A stretch of DNA of 64,000 nt from Mitsuaria sp. 7. Its GTDB lineage: Bacteria; Pseudomonadota; Gammaproteobacteria; Burkholderiales; Burkholderiaceae_C. Under the pieces are notes generated by a model that was not told the origin of the DNA, did no database searches, and was given only the letters and a program-made list of their open reading frames with translations. Below are positions 1-9,001 of this stretch, in pieces (within the stretch, counting starts at the first letter, position 1; the number at the start of each line of letters is the position of its first letter). The position numbers and the translations under genes are program-made. Where the stretch lies: positions 2,333,715 to 2,397,714 of the forward strand of contig NZ_CP011514.1 in assembly GCF_001653795.1 (NCBI RefSeq), written 5' to 3'.

Positions 1-296
1 CCAGCACGTCGTTCGAGCGTGCTGTCGTGCTGCAGCAGCACGATCACCGGCATCCGCGAGCGCTGTCTCAACCGGGTGAGCGCGCTCCAGCCCGCCTCGC
101 GGGCATCGCTGGGATCGATGAGGGCGAGGTCCACCGGCAGCAGCGGCACGCGATCCAGCAGGGCGGCCTCGGCGCTGTCGGTGACGCGGAAGCCCCAGGC
201 CCTCAACAGGCCGGCGAATCGCAGGCGCGCATGCGGGTCGGGGTCCAGCAGCAGCAGATGGGTGCCGGCGGCAGGATCGGGAAACAGGGCGCTCAT
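1..296 (-). CDS. Response regulator, N-terminal part (truncated by window edge)
   Basis: The ATG at 296 opens a frame that runs off the left edge after 98 codons. It has a receiver-like pattern: strand LLLLDPDPHARLRFAGLLR near residues 10-28 with an acidic patch, then PVDLALIDPSD near residue 58, where a phospho-acceptor Asp is expected, then a PVIVLL strand. This fits the receiver domain of a two-component regulator, probably with an output domain beyond the window. The output type cannot be seen. The gene is transcribed away from rhlE, with a 446-bp gap between them. Confidence 0.6.
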   Translation of the reverse strand, partial: MSALFPDPAAGTHLLLLDPDPHARLRFAGLLRAWGFRVTDSAEAALLDRVPLLPVDLALIDPSDAREAGWSALTRLRQRSRMPVIVLLQHDSTLERRA

Positions 297-742
297 GACG
301 ATGGGACAAGTGGACACATTGGCGCAAGACTATGCCGCTGCAATCGCGTCTGAACCCCGATCAGCACGGGCCTCACCGCCCTTTTTACCCACGGTTTACC
401 GCACTGAAACACGGCTGCGGAGACCGACACGATTGCCTGAGCGAGGCCTGTCACCCAGCTTGCTGGAAGCTGTCCGGAACACCCCTTTGGGCGCCCTCCG
501 ACGCATCCGTTCGCTCAAGGCGATGGCCGGCTTCTCCTCGCCCGTCGTAGGACGCGCCGAACCAATCGCTCACAAGGGTGACAGACCCCGTCAGCTACAA
601 TGACCCCATCGCCGCGGCTCAGTCTTGCCGCGGCTTTATCTTTTGAGCTCACGCTCTCCCACGGCAGCCGAAGACTGGCGCCAGCTCTCACCGGGCCGGC
701 GTGCTGCACACAAAGCCCGTTCGGGCACCAAAAAAGCAGCTT
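297..742. other. Intergenic region between response regulator and rhlE
   Basis: No convincing gene is present; the open frames here have no ribosome site and no recognisable domain. It should hold the divergent promoters of both neighbours. A TACAAT box at 596-601 could be a -10 element for rhlE, but no good -35 is visible 17 bp upstream. If it is used, the rhlE leader would be about 135 nt and would start just before the hairpin at 611-634. Confidence 0.5.
611..644 (+). promoter_or_regulatory. Leader hairpin with U-rich tail before rhlE
   Basis: GCCGCGGC occurs twice (611-618 and 627-634). It is self-complementary, so the copies can form a stem around an 8-nt loop, followed by TTTATCTTTT. 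It lies about 100 nt before the helicase start. It looks like an intrinsic terminator or attenuator in the leader; long structured leaders with autoregulation are known for other DEAD-box genes. Function here is inference. Confidence 0.4.
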
Positions 743-2323
743 ATGAGTTTTGACGCATTGGGGCTCTCCCAGCCCCTGCTCCGCGCGATCGCCGATGCCG
801 GCTACTCGACCCCCACCCCCATCCAGAGCCAGGCGATCCCCGCCGTGCTGACCGGCGGCGACCTGCTGGCCGGCGCTCAGACCGGTACCGGCAAGACCGC
901 CGGTTTCACCCTTCCCCTGCTGGAGCGCCTCTCGGCCGGCAAGCCCGTGCGTGACGCCAAGGGCCGTCCCGCGATCCGCGCGCTGGTGCTGACGCCGACC
1001 CGCGAACTCGCCGCCCAGGTCGAGGAAAGCGTGCGCACCTACGGCAAGTACCTGCCGCTGACCAGCATGGTGATGTTCGGCGGCGTCGGCATGAATCCGC
1101 AGATCAGCCAGCTGCGCAAGGGCGTGGACATCCTGGTGGCGACGCCGGGCCGTCTGCTGGACCACGCGCAGCAAGGCACGCTGGACCTGTCCAAGGTCGA
1201 GATCCTGGTGCTGGACGAAGCCGACCGCATGCTCGACATGGGCTTCATCCACGACATCAAGAAGGTGCTTGCGCTGCTGCCGGCCAAGAAGCAGAGCCTG
1301 CTGTTCTCCGCGACCTTCAGCGACGAGATCAAGGCGCTGGCCGACCGCCTGCTGGACAAGCCGGGCCTGATCGAGGTCGCGCGCCGCAACGCGACGGCCG
1401 ACACGATCGCGCAGCGCATCCACCCGGTCGACCGCGACAAGAAGAAGGAACTGCTGGCCCATCTGATCACGAAGAACGACTGGCACCAGGTGCTGGTGTT
1501 CACGCGGATGAAGCACGGCGCGAACCGCCTGGCCGAGTACCTGGACAAGTCGGGCATCACCGCGATGGCGATCCACGGCAACAAGAGCCAGGGCGCGCGC
1601 ACCAAGGCGCTGGCCGAGTTCAAGAGCGGCGACCTGAAGGTTCTGGTCGCGACCGACATCGCCGCGCGCGGCATCGACATCGACCAGCTGCCGCACGTCA
1701 TCAACTACGAGCTGCCCAACGTCGCTGAAGACTACGTGCACCGCATCGGCCGTACCGGCCGCGCGGGCGCGCAGGGCGAGGCGCTGTCGCTGGTGTGCGT
1801 TGACGAGGAAGGTTTCCTGCGCGAGATCCAGAAGCTGATCAAGCGCGAGATCCCGCGCGAGGTCGTGCCAGGCTTCGAACCGGATCCGAACGCCAAGGCC
1901 GAACCCATCGTGCTGGGCCGGATGGTCCTGAACGGCGGCCTGGGCAAGTCCTCGGGCTCGCCGCGTCCGGCGGGCGGCGGTGGCGGTGGTGGCCGTCGCG
2001 GTGGGGGTGGCGGTGGCGGCGGTGGCGGTGGCCGTTCGCAAGGCCAGGGCGGTCGTCCGCAGGGCGGCGGCCAGGGCCAGGGTCAAGGTCGTCCGGCGCA
2101 GGGTGCGCAAGGCGGCGGCCAGAGAGCCGGCGGTCAACCGCAAGGTCAGCGCCAAGGACAAGGCCAGGGCGGACAAGGTCAAGGCCAGCGTCAGGCGCAA
2201 GGCCAGGGCCAAGGCGGGCAACGCCAGGGTCAAGGCCAAGGTCAGGGCCAAGGCAGCCGTCACGGCAGCCAGGGCAACCGTCCGGCAGGCGCGGCGCTGA
2301 CGCGTCCGAAGTCGAACTCCTGA
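743..2323 (+). CDS. rhlE: DEAD-box ATP-dependent RNA helicase, RhlE type
   Basis: A cytoplasmic RNA helicase that probably remodels RNA and ribosome precursors. The full core is visible in order: Q motif PTPIQ, Walker [19 protein letters not shown] box VLDEAD, SAT in LFSATF, and [10 protein letters not shown] in the second RecA domain. The core ends near residue 375. About 130 residues of Gly/Gln/Arg low complexity follow (runs of G, then GQGQ repeats), a typical but long RhlE-type RNA-binding tail. I chose the ATG at 743 ([11 protein letters not shown]) over the upstream in-frame 701 start because family proteins begin here. A hairpin terminator follows. Confidence 0.93.
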   Translation: MSFDALGLSQPLLRAIADAGYSTPTPIQSQAIPAVLTGGDLLAGAQTGTGKTAGFTLPLLERLSAGKPVRDAKGRPAIRALVLTPTRELAAQVEESVRTYGKYLPLTSMVMFGGVGMNPQISQLRKGVDILVATPGRLLDHAQQGTLDLSKVEILVLDEADRMLDMGFIHDIKKVLALLPAKKQSLLFSATFSDEIKALADRLLDKPGLIEVARRNATADTIAQRIHPVDRDKKKELLAHLITKNDWHQVLVFTRMKHGANRLAEYLDKSGITAMAIHGNKSQGARTKALAEFKSGDLKVLVATDIAARGIDIDQLPHVINYELPNVAEDYVHRIGRTGRAGAQGEALSLVCVDEEGFLREIQKLIKREIPREVVPGFEPDPNAKAEPIVLGRMVLNGGLGKSSGSPRPAGGGGGGGRRGGGGGGGGGGGRSQGQGGRPQGGGQGQGQGRPAQGAQGGGQRAGGQPQGQRQGQGQGGQGQGQRQAQGQGQGGQRQGQGQGQGQGSRHGSQGNRPAGAALTRPKSNS

Positions 2324-2343
2324 TCCCGGACTTCCCGTGATGC

Positions 2344-2367
2344 AACGGCGCCCTCAGTGGCGCCGTT
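2344..2367 (+). terminator. Terminator of rhlE
   Basis: A perfect 9-bp stem (AACGGCGCC / GGCGCCGTT) with a 6-nt loop, 20 bp after the rhlE stop, followed by the T-rich GTCGTTT. Confidence 0.75.
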
Positions 2368-2433
2368 GTCGTTTCCGCGCTTCCCGCCTCTGCGCGGGCC
2401 GCATTCGGCATACTCGCAGCCACGCCCAGCCCC

Positions 2434-4371
2434 ATGAAGACCGCGCCCATCATTCCGGCCCGCGTCGATTTCTCCGGCGCCGTCCCGAGCGCGCCCGATT
2501 TCGGCGACCTCTACCACGCTCCGTTCGGCGCGTTCGCGCAGGCTCGGCAGGTGTTCCTCGACGGCAATGGCCTGCCGGGCCGATGGGCGGGGCGGCGGCG
2601 CTTCGTCCTCCTCGAAACGGGCTTCGGACTGGGCAACAACTTCCTCGCCACCTGGGCCGCCTGGCGCGACGATCCGGCACGTTGCGAGCGGCTGGTCTTC
2701 CTCAGCATCGAGAAGCATCCGCTGACGCGGGCCAACCTGGAGCGCGCGCAGGCGAGCTCGCCGGAGCCGGCGCTGGCCCAGCAACTGGTCGAGGCCTGGC
2801 CGGCGCTCACGCCGAACCTGCACACGCTGGACTTCGACGGCGGGCGCGTCAGACTGATGTTGGCGTTCGGCGACGCGCGCGATTGGATGCCGGAGCTGGT
2901 GGCCTCGGTGGATGCCTTCTTCCTCGATGGCTTTGCGCCGGCGAAGAATCCGGACCTGTGGGACGACACCGTCCTGAAGCAGGTTGGCCGACTGGCCGCA
3001 CCCGGCGCCACGGCGGCCACCTGGAGCGTCGCCCGCAGCGTGCGCGACGGATTGACCGCGGCGGGATTCGAGGTCGAGAAGCGACCCGGCTCCGGCGGCA
3101 AATGGCAGACGACGGTGGCGCGTTTTGCGCCCCGGCACCGGCCGCCGGTGCCGCCGGGCCGCCTGCCCATCGCGCCGGAGGCCAGGGACGTCCTGGTCAT
3201 CGGCGCCGGCTTGGCGGGCGCGGCCTGCGCGCGGGTGCTGACGCGAGAGGGTCTGCGCGTCACGGTGCTCGAAGGCGGCGCGACGACCGCAGCCCAGGCC
3301 TCCGGAAATCCGGGGGGACTCTTCCACGGCACGCTCCACGCGGAAGACGGTCCGCACGCCCGCTTCAGTCGCGCCGCGGCGCTCGCGACCGAGCGCGAGC
3401 TACGCCGCGTCACGCCCGCCCTGCCCTGGCTGCAATGGGGCCTGCTGCGCGTCGAGCGGGATCCCGAGGGTCTTGCATCGATGCGAACGCTGCTGTCACG
3501 CAGCGGGCTGCCCGCCGACTACGTCCAGGCCCTGAGCGCCGAGGAGGCGAGCGCCAAGGCGGGTCTGACCTTGACTCAACCCGCCTGGTTCTTCGCGGGC
3601 GGCGGCGCCGTCTCGCCGCCGGCGCTCATCGCCGCATGGCTCGCCGGAGCGGCGCAAGCCGAGGGCTTCCAACTGCGTCTGAACGCGCCCGTCGCGGCCC
3701 TGAAACGCGATGCGACGAGCGGCCGGTGGTCTGCCATGAACCCGGCTGGCGAAGTCCTCGCCACGGCCGACGCAGTGGTGCTGTGCGGCGGCATCGACAG
3801 CGGCGCCCTGGCTTCCGGATGGACAGCCGGGCCTGCGTGGCCCTGGGGTTCGCAGCGCGGGCAACTGAGCGGCATGCCGCAAGACCTGACACCGCCGAGG
3901 CTGGCGATGCCTGTGGCAGGGCTGGGTTATGCGCTCAGCCTCCCCGACGGCGCGCTGTGCTTTGGCGCGAGCACCGATGCCGGCGACATGGACCCCGCCT
4001 TGCGGGCGTCGGACCATGCCCAGAACGTCGACCGGCTGCGATCGCTGCTGCCGTCGGAGACGATCCCGGAGGACATGCCGCTGGCTGGTCGCGTCGGCTG
4101 GCGCAGCCTGGTGCCGGACCGTCTCCCGATCGTGGGCGCACTGCCGGCCGAGAGGCCCGAGCGTCGCGCCGAGCAGGCCCGCTTCTGGCCTCGTCAGCCG
4201 GGGCTGATGGTGGTGGGCGCCCTCGCCTCGCGCGGGATCACCTGGGCGACACTGTGCGCCGAGCTCGTCGCCGCGCAGCTCACCGGCGCGCCCTGGCCGG
4301 TGGAGACGAGCCTCGCGGAAGCCCTCGACCCAGCCCGCTTCGCCGCCAAGGCGCACCGGGCCACGACGTAG
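2434..4371 (+). CDS. mnmC: Bifunctional tRNA 5-methylaminomethyl-2-thiouridine enzyme MnmC
   Basis: Catalyses the last two steps of mnm5s2U34 synthesis in tRNA wobble positions. The N-terminal SAM-dependent methyltransferase part (about 1-235) shows LLETGFGLGNNFLATW and FFLDGFAPAKNPDLW. The C-terminal FAD-dependent oxidase part (about 250-645) starts with VLVIGAGLAGAACARVL, a Rossmann GxGxxG, and ends with the flavin-domain GALASRGITWA. Length of 645 residues matches the fused family. It is a single gene between the rhlE terminator and a convergent small gene whose stop lies only 5 bp away. Confidence 0.95.
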   Translation: MKTAPIIPARVDFSGAVPSAPDFGDLYHAPFGAFAQARQVFLDGNGLPGRWAGRRRFVLLETGFGLGNNFLATWAAWRDDPARCERLVFLSIEKHPLTRANLERAQASSPEPALAQQLVEAWPALTPNLHTLDFDGGRVRLMLAFGDARDWMPELVASVDAFFLDGFAPAKNPDLWDDTVLKQVGRLAAPGATAATWSVARSVRDGLTAAGFEVEKRPGSGGKWQTTVARFAPRHRPPVPPGRLPIAPEARDVLVIGAGLAGAACARVLTREGLRVTVLEGGATTAAQASGNPGGLFHGTLHAEDGPHARFSRAAALATERELRRVTPALPWLQWGLLRVERDPEGLASMRTLLSRSGLPADYVQALSAEEASAKAGLTLTQPAWFFAGGGAVSPPALIAAWLAGAAQAEGFQLRLNAPVAALKRDATSGRWSAMNPAGEVLATADAVVLCGGIDSGALASGWTAGPAWPWGSQRGQLSGMPQDLTPPRLAMPVAGLGYALSLPDGALCFGASTDAGDMDPALRASDHAQNVDRLRSLLPSETIPEDMPLAGRVGWRSLVPDRLPIVGALPAERPERRAEQARFWPRQPGLMVVGALASRGITWATLCAELVAAQLTGAPWPVETSLAEALDPARFAAKAHRATT

Positions 4372-4376
4372 CGCGC

Positions 4377-4781
4377 CTAGTCGCGCTGCGCGTCTTGCGC
4401 CTTGTCGGTCACGATCGCCAATGCCAGGGCATCCCGACCACGCGCGGAGAGTTGGAACATCGGCGCCATGGCCGTCACGACGGCCGCCACCGCGACGATC
4501 GACGTCAGCGCGATACCGACACCCCACTTCAGCGTGTTGGTGAACGCCTGATGCATTTCGGAACGGAGGCTGCCGATCTCCGCGCGCACCGTACCGATCT
4601 CGTGCTTGAGCTCTCCGCGGATGGCACCCACCTCCTGCTGCAACTGCTCCCGCGTCGCCAAGGTCGGCAACACGACATCCAGCCGCGTCTTCAACATCTG
4701 CACCTGCAGCGCCAGGTCGGCGTTTGCGCCCATCGCGCTGGCGCGCTGCCCGTCTTCATTGAACTGCATGAACTTCTCCAT
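4377..4781 (-). CDS. Small coiled-coil protein with C-terminal membrane anchor
   Basis: Function not recognised. The product of about 134 residues has a long amphipathic helical stretch (LATREQLQQEVGAIRGELKH and onward, about 45-90) typical of a coiled coil, then one hydrophobic segment near WGVGIALTSIVAVAAVVTAM and a short charged tail. It probably sits in the inner membrane with the coiled coil outside the bilayer. The ATG at 4781 is preferred; an in-frame TTG at 4808 and an ATG at 4769 are alternatives. It is convergent with mnmC. Confidence 0.6.
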   Translation of the reverse strand: MEKFMQFNEDGQRASAMGANADLALQVQMLKTRLDVVLPTLATREQLQQEVGAIRGELKHEIGTVRAEIGSLRSEMHQAFTNTLKWGVGIALTSIVAVAAVVTAMAPMFQLSARGRDALALAIVTDKAQDAQRD

Positions 4782-4919
4782 CGCAACGACGGGCCCTCGC
4801 CCATCCAAGGCATTGACTCTGCCACTGCGAGAGAGATCAGGAATTCAACTTTCGGGGGATCCGATGGGGGATTCGACCTCCCCTTGCGCGGCGTCAACAC
4901 TCCCCCATTTTCCTGAGGG

Positions 4920-5336
4920 TCAGGTCTTGACGGCGTCCACCGGCTTTCCGTCGGCGCTGGTGCGCACGACGTAGCTCGTCACCTCGCGAGACACGAGCAT
5001 CGGGATGATGGTGCCGAAGCCCAGGCGCTGGAAGTGCTCGGAGGCGCGGTGCTCGTCCAGGCCGCTCGCGTCGGTGTACTGCTCGAGGATCACGTAACGG
5101 TCCGCATCCTGCGGCGAGCGGTAGAACGCGTACGCCAGGTTCTTGGCCTCGCGCCGCGTGGCCTCGGTCAACTCGACCAGCAACGCCCCGACCTGGTCGC
5201 CCAGCCCCGGTTTGACGTGGTACTGCGCGATCACCTGCAGGAAGCTGCCGCCGGCGGACGTCGGGGCGGTCTGGGAGCTCGTGTCGGACATGGCGGACGC
5301 CGGCGGATGGCCGGCAGGTCGTGACGGATGGCGCAT
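4920..5336 (-). CDS. Antibiotic-biosynthesis-monooxygenase (ABM) fold protein
   Basis: A small dimeric ferredoxin-like fold protein. The stretch [18 protein letters not shown], the [20 protein letters not shown] helix and strand, [20 protein letters not shown], and a final strand are the usual ABM/YgiN layout. Such proteins act on quinones or reactive oxygen species, or are simple monooxygenases; the substrate cannot be told. I chose the ATG at 5336 because GGAGGT lies 9 nt upstream; the internal ATG at 5291 lacks a ribosome site. It is divergent from the chemotaxis receptor. Confidence 0.72.
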   Translation of the reverse strand: MRHPSRPAGHPPASAMSDTSSQTAPTSAGGSFLQVIAQYHVKPGLGDQVGALLVELTEATRREAKNLAYAFYRSPQDADRYVILEQYTDASGLDEHRASEHFQRLGFGTIIPMLVSREVTSYVVRTSADGKPVDAVKT

Positions 5337-5361
5337 TGTCCGGCCACCTCCGACGAACCAT

Positions 5362-5389
5362 TTAAGTTTGATCACGTACGCGTCGATAA
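5362..5389 (+). promoter_or_regulatory. Candidate sigma-28 (FliA) promoter of the chemotaxis receptor gene
   Basis: TTAAGTTT, 12 nt, then GTCGATAA. The enterobacterial FliA consensus is TAAAGTTT, about 11 nt, GCCGATAA, so 14 of 16 positions agree. The element points at the receptor gene and would give a leader of roughly 100 nt. Sigma-28 control is usual for chemotaxis receptors in flagellated bacteria. Confidence 0.6.
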
Positions 5390-5498
5390 GGTGCGAAGAC
5401 GCCGTCAAGGCCGCCGCGCGCCCGCGAGGGTGCAGGTCAACGATTCCAAACGAACTCAAACGGATCCAGACGGATCCAACATTCCGGGAGACACATTC

Positions 5499-7049
5499 AT
5501 GATTCATCTCGTGGCGGGCCGATCGATCGGCCAACGGCTCGGCGTGGTGCTGGGCCTGGTGCTGCTGATCGCCTTCGTGGGCTCGGGCCTGAGCTACCTG
5601 GCCCTGGGCCGCGTGGCCGCAGAGACCGACGTGATGCTCAACCAGGACCTGGCGGCCGAGCGCGTCGCTTCCGACTGGTACCGCAACATCACCAACGGCG
5701 TGAACCGCACCAGCGCGATCGCGGTCAGCGCGGATCCCAGCCTGGCGCAATTCTTCGCCACGACCTCGGCCGAATCGACCAAGCAATCGGGCGAACTGCA
5801 GAAGCAGCTCGACGGTTTCATGGTCACGCCCGAAGAGCGCAAGATGTTCGAGACCCTCAGCGAAGCCCGCAAGGGTTACCTGAGCACGCGCGACGCGGTG
5901 GCCGCGGCCAAGAAGGCTGGCGACGCGGACAAGTCGCGCGAGGTCTTCGACCGCGAATTCCAGCCCGCCGCCGCCAAGTTCCAGGAAGCGATCCAGGCCA
6001 TCGTGCAGCACAAGCGCACGCTGCTGGACGACGCCGCCAAGCAGCTGGACACGACCAACGGCCGGGCGCGTTCAGCGCTGCTGGTGTTCTCGCTGGTCGC
6101 GCTGGGACTGGGCGTGTGGTTCGCCGTGTCGCTGACGCGCTCGATCACCGGCCCGCTGCGCGGCGCCGCCGAAGTCGCCGACGCCATCGCGCACTTCGAC
6201 CTGACGCAACGCGTGCCGCAGGGCGGCCGTGACGAGACCGGGCAGTTGCTGGGCTCGCTGGGCGGCATGCAGTCGCAACTGCTGAAGCTGATCGGCGACG
6301 TGCGCGGCTCGGCAGAGAGCATCGGCACCGCCAGCGCGGAGATCGCCACCGGCAACCACGACCTGAGCGCGCGCACCGAGCAGACGGCCTCCAACCTGCA
6401 GGAAGTCGCCGCGTCGATGACGCAGCTGACGGGCACGGTGCGTCAGACGGCGGATTCGGCGATGACGGCCAACCAGTTGTCGAGTTCGGCCGCCGAGACG
6501 GCGCAGCGCGGCGGTTCCGTGATGGGCCAGGTGGTCAGCACGATGGGCCAGATCAGCGACAGCTCACGCCGCATCGCCGACATCATCGGCACCATCGACG
6601 GCATCGCGTTCCAGACCAACATCCTGGCGCTGAACGCCGCCGTCGAAGCGGCGCGCGCCGGCGAACAGGGCCGCGGCTTCGCGGTGGTCGCGAGCGAGGT
6701 GCGTTCGCTGGCACAACGCAGCGCGGAAGCGGCCAAGGAGATCAAGACGCTGATCGGCGCAAGCGTCGAGCGCGTCGAGTCGGGCTCGCGTCTGGTCGAG
6801 GACGCCGGCGGCGCGATGACCGAGATCGTGGCCAGTGTGCAGCGCGTGGCCGACATCATCGGCGAGATCAGCGCCGCCTCGCGCGAGCAGAGCGACGGCA
6901 TCAACCAGGTCAACGCCGCCATCGGCCAGCTGGACCAGATGACGCAGCAGAACGCGGCGCTGGTCGAGGAATCGGCCGCCGCGGCCGAGAGCCTCAAGGA
7001 GCAGTCGCAACGGCTGGCGACCGCGATCTCGGTGTTCCGGCTGCGCTGA
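5499..7049 (+). CDS. Methyl-accepting chemotaxis protein with periplasmic four-helix-bundle sensor
   Basis: Inner-membrane chemoreceptor feeding CheA/CheW. Order: TM1 (about 11-34), periplasmic helical sensor domain (35-188) in the 4HB style of Tar/Tsr, TM2 (about 192-212), HAMP, then the methylation helices and the signalling hairpin containing [20 protein letters not shown]. It ends in FRLR, so no CheR-binding pentapeptide is seen. Length is 516 residues. I chose the ATG at 5499 for its CGGGAG ribosome site and because the first membrane helix begins directly after it. A hairpin terminator follows. The ligand is unknown. Confidence 0.93.
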   Translation: MIHLVAGRSIGQRLGVVLGLVLLIAFVGSGLSYLALGRVAAETDVMLNQDLAAERVASDWYRNITNGVNRTSAIAVSADPSLAQFFATTSAESTKQSGELQKQLDGFMVTPEERKMFETLSEARKGYLSTRDAVAAAKKAGDADKSREVFDREFQPAAAKFQEAIQAIVQHKRTLLDDAAKQLDTTNGRARSALLVFSLVALGLGVWFAVSLTRSITGPLRGAAEVADAIAHFDLTQRVPQGGRDETGQLLGSLGGMQSQLLKLIGDVRGSAESIGTASAEIATGNHDLSARTEQTASNLQEVAASMTQLTGTVRQTADSAMTANQLSSSAAETAQRGGSVMGQVVSTMGQISDSSRRIADIIGTIDGIAFQTNILALNAAVEAARAGEQGRGFAVVASEVRSLAQRSAEAAKEIKTLIGASVERVESGSRLVEDAGGAMTEIVASVQRVADIIGEISAASREQSDGINQVNAAIGQLDQMTQQNAALVEESAAAAESLKEQSQRLATAISVFRLR

Positions 7050-7071
7050 ACGCTCGCGGAGCAGACAGTGA

Positions 7072-7095
7072 ATCGGGGCCCTGAGGGGCCCCGAT
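7072..7095 (+). terminator. Terminator after the chemotaxis receptor, possibly bidirectional
   Basis: Stem ATCGGGGCC / GGCCCCGAT (9 bp) with a short loop, lying between the receptor stop and the convergent HEPN gene stop at 7097. Confidence 0.65.
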
Positions 7096-7096
7096 G

Positions 7097-7576
7097 TCAT
7101 TGATCGCCTACGTCTGGCATGCATTCGCCGCTACCAGTCAGCGCGCGAGCGACGGGCAGGTATTTCTCCAGGATCGCCACCATCGTTGATGCTTCGGCCT
7201 TCGACAGTGGAGGCAGGGGCGATCGGTAGGACGTGTCGTTGCGGCGCTCGTGCGCTCGAAGAACAGCACTCATCTCCGGGCTGGAAAGCTGGAGGTCAGC
7301 GCTGACGCGCCCGATCGCCATCGCCCGGCCCGCCTCCTTGGTCCTTACTTCGTAGTGTTCGAGCACCGCCTGCACCACCTGGTGGTAGCCCTCGTAGGCG
7401 TTCGTGAAGATCTGCATGGGATGCGTTTTCACCGGTGCGCCCGCCAACAGCGCCTTCGCCAGCACCAGAAACGCTTCTGCATTCCTCAGAAAGCCGTCTA
7501 CTGCGCCGGGCGTCGGACTCACCTGCTCAAGAGCCCGCCTTTGAATCAGATTCTCGTACTCCGCTGGTCGTTGCAT
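7097..7576 (-). CDS. HEPN-like partner of the upstream nucleotidyltransferase
   Basis: A helical 159-residue protein encoded directly after and overlapping (50 bp) a nucleotidyltransferase gene, the classic layout of HEPN/MNT toxin-antitoxin pairs. HEPN toxins are RNases with an R-x4-6-H motif. Here the corresponding spot reads RRNDTSY (R112 to Y117), an R-x4-Y form in which the His is replaced. It could be a variant RNase or a non-toxic accessory subunit. Assignment rests on context, length and helical content more than on the motif. GC content seems lower than in neighbouring genes. Confidence 0.6.
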   Translation of the reverse strand: MQRPAEYENLIQRRALEQVSPTPGAVDGFLRNAEAFLVLAKALLAGAPVKTHPMQIFTNAYEGYHQVVQAVLEHYEVRTKEAGRAMAIGRVSADLQLSSPEMSAVLRAHERRNDTSYRSPLPPLSKAEASTMVAILEKYLPVARALTGSGECMPDVGDQ

Positions 7577-8135
7577 AAGTCACCACCTGCAGCCTCGGGC
7601 CGCTGACGATCTGGCGAATGACGGGGTCGCTCTCGACCAGATCTCGCCATTCGACCGGGTCGTAGAGGACAAACTGCAATGGACGTTGGAGGCGCGACTG
7701 CAACTTGTCTGCTGCCTCGATCAGTTCCAGATGCGTGACGTCGCCGATCACCATCACGTCGATGTCGCTCTTGCCCGTGTCGAGTTCCTTCGCCACCGAA
7801 CCGAAGACGAACGCCTCATCGATCCGGTCCGCGAATGGCGCCAGGGCCTCCTCGATGGGCCGGGCCAGACCGAAGGTCTTGAGTGCGATGCTGCTGAGCT
7901 CGGGAAACAGGAAGAACTCGGTATTGGCGCGGATGCTTCGCTGCCGGCCCTGTCGAGGTCCTTCGACCAGTACGCCTGCCACGAGCAAGCGTTCGATCTG
8001 CAGTTGCGTACTGCCTCGCCCGCTACCAGCCTCCCGCAGCAATTCAGCGAGCGTGAAGACCCGATCAGGGGCGGTCAGCGTGATCGCCAACACGCGTTGC
8101 ATGGTCGGGGTGAAAAGGAAATCAGCGGCGCTCAT
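7527..8135 (-). CDS. Winged-helix nucleotidyltransferase (MNT type, antitoxin-like)
   Basis: Two-part protein of 202 residues. The N-terminus (about 8-75) reads as a winged helix (FTLAELLREAGSGRGSTQLQ, then IERLLVAGVLVEG). The C-terminus is a minimal nucleotidyltransferase with the signature G112-S113-x10-D124-x-D126 in FGSVAKELDTGKSDIDVMVI. MNT proteins of this kind AMPylate and silence their HEPN partner. The fused DNA-binding part suggests self-regulation. I chose the ATG at 8135 for its GGGAAGG ribosome site. A perfect inverted repeat lies 42 bp upstream. Confidence 0.8.
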   Translation of the reverse strand: MSAADFLFTPTMQRVLAITLTAPDRVFTLAELLREAGSGRGSTQLQIERLLVAGVLVEGPRQGRQRSIRANTEFFLFPELSSIALKTFGLARPIEEALAPFADRIDEAFVFGSVAKELDTGKSDIDVMVIGDVTHLELIEAADKLQSRLQRPLQFVLYDPVEWRDLVESDPVIRQIVSGPRLQVVTYATTSGVRESDSKAGS

Positions 8136-8176
8136 GGCCTTCCCGCGAGGCGGTGAAAAGCCGGATGCTATCAAAA

Positions 8177-8212
8177 TCCACAAATTATGGATTCATATCC
8201 ATAATTTGTGGA
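8177..8212 (-). promoter_or_regulatory. Perfect 15-bp inverted repeat, likely operator of the MNT/HEPN pair
   Basis: TCCACAAATTATGGA (8177-8191), loop TTCATA, then the exact reverse complement at 8198-8212. AT-rich in a GC-rich surrounding and placed 42-77 nt before the MNT start, where a promoter should lie. The winged-helix part of the MNT protein is the obvious candidate binder. A hairpin role in RNA is also possible. Confidence 0.65.
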
Positions 8213-8247
8213 CTTACCCAACGCTCCCGCGTCAGGGTGGATCTTGT

Positions 8248-8907
8248 TCAGAATGTCATCGTCTTCACGCCCTGCGCCGTGCCAAGCAGGCACACGCCGG
8301 CCTTGTTGCGGGCGAAGACGCCGACCGTGACCACGCCGGGCCACTGGGTGACCTCGGCCTCGAACGCGGTCGGATCGGTGATCTTCAGACCCTTGACGTC
8401 CAGGATCTGGCAGCTGTTGTCCGTCACGCAGTCCTTGCGCAGCACCGGCTCCGCGCCCATCGCCCGGAAGCGGCGCGCGATCTGCGCGGCGGCCATCGGG
8501 ATGACCTCGACAGGCAGCGGGAACCCGCCCAGGACATCGACCAGCTTGCTCTCGTCGGCGATGCAGACGAAGGTCCCGGCCAGGTCGGCGACGATCTTCT
8601 CGCGCGTCAGCGCGGCGCCGCCGCCCTTGATCATGTGCCCCTGGCGATCGATCTCGTCGGCGCCGTCGATGTAGACCTGCAGCGACTCGACCTCCGACGC
8701 GTCCAGCACTGGGATGCCCAGCGCCATCATCCGCTCCGTGCTGCGCACCGAGCTCGACACCGCGCCTGAAATGCGGATGGCGCTCGCGGCCAGCGCGTCG
8801 ATGAACTTGTCCACCGTCGACCCCGTGCCCACGCCCACCACCGTGTCCGGCGTCACGTACTGCAATGCGGCCTGGCCGACCAGGGTCTTCAATTCGTCTT
8901 GGGTCAT
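8248..8907 (-). CDS. rpiA: Ribose-5-phosphate isomerase A
   Basis: Interconverts ribose-5-phosphate and ribulose-5-phosphate in the non-oxidative pentose phosphate pathway. Family motifs are all present: [25 protein letters not shown], and [14 protein letters not shown] with the catalytic Glu. The 219-residue length is typical. It is the last gene of a same-strand run (exporter, aroG, membrane protein, rpiA), although the 94-bp gap upstream could hold its own promoter. Confidence 0.96.
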   Translation of the reverse strand: MTQDELKTLVGQAALQYVTPDTVVGVGTGSTVDKFIDALAASAIRISGAVSSSVRSTERMMALGIPVLDASEVESLQVYIDGADEIDRQGHMIKGGGAALTREKIVADLAGTFVCIADESKLVDVLGGFPLPVEVIPMAAAQIARRFRAMGAEPVLRKDCVTDNSCQILDVKGLKITDPTAFEAEVTQWPGVVTVGVFARNKAGVCLLGTAQGVKTMTF

Positions 8908-9001
8908 GGCGGGGGAGCGAGCCAGCGCTCGTCGTTGATGGCGGGAGAGGAAAGGCGGGATTATCTCCGCTGCCCTGCACGCTCACGTTGGCGGTCCACG
9001 G

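Noticed and set aside
297..742. Possible small gene upstream of rhlE
   Set aside because: The open frames there have no ribosome site and no protein-like composition.
515..2263. Long antisense open frame across rhlE
   Set aside because: Composition is Ala/Leu/Arg-Thr low complexity mirrored from the Gly/Gln tail, no domain, and the helicase on the other strand is certain.
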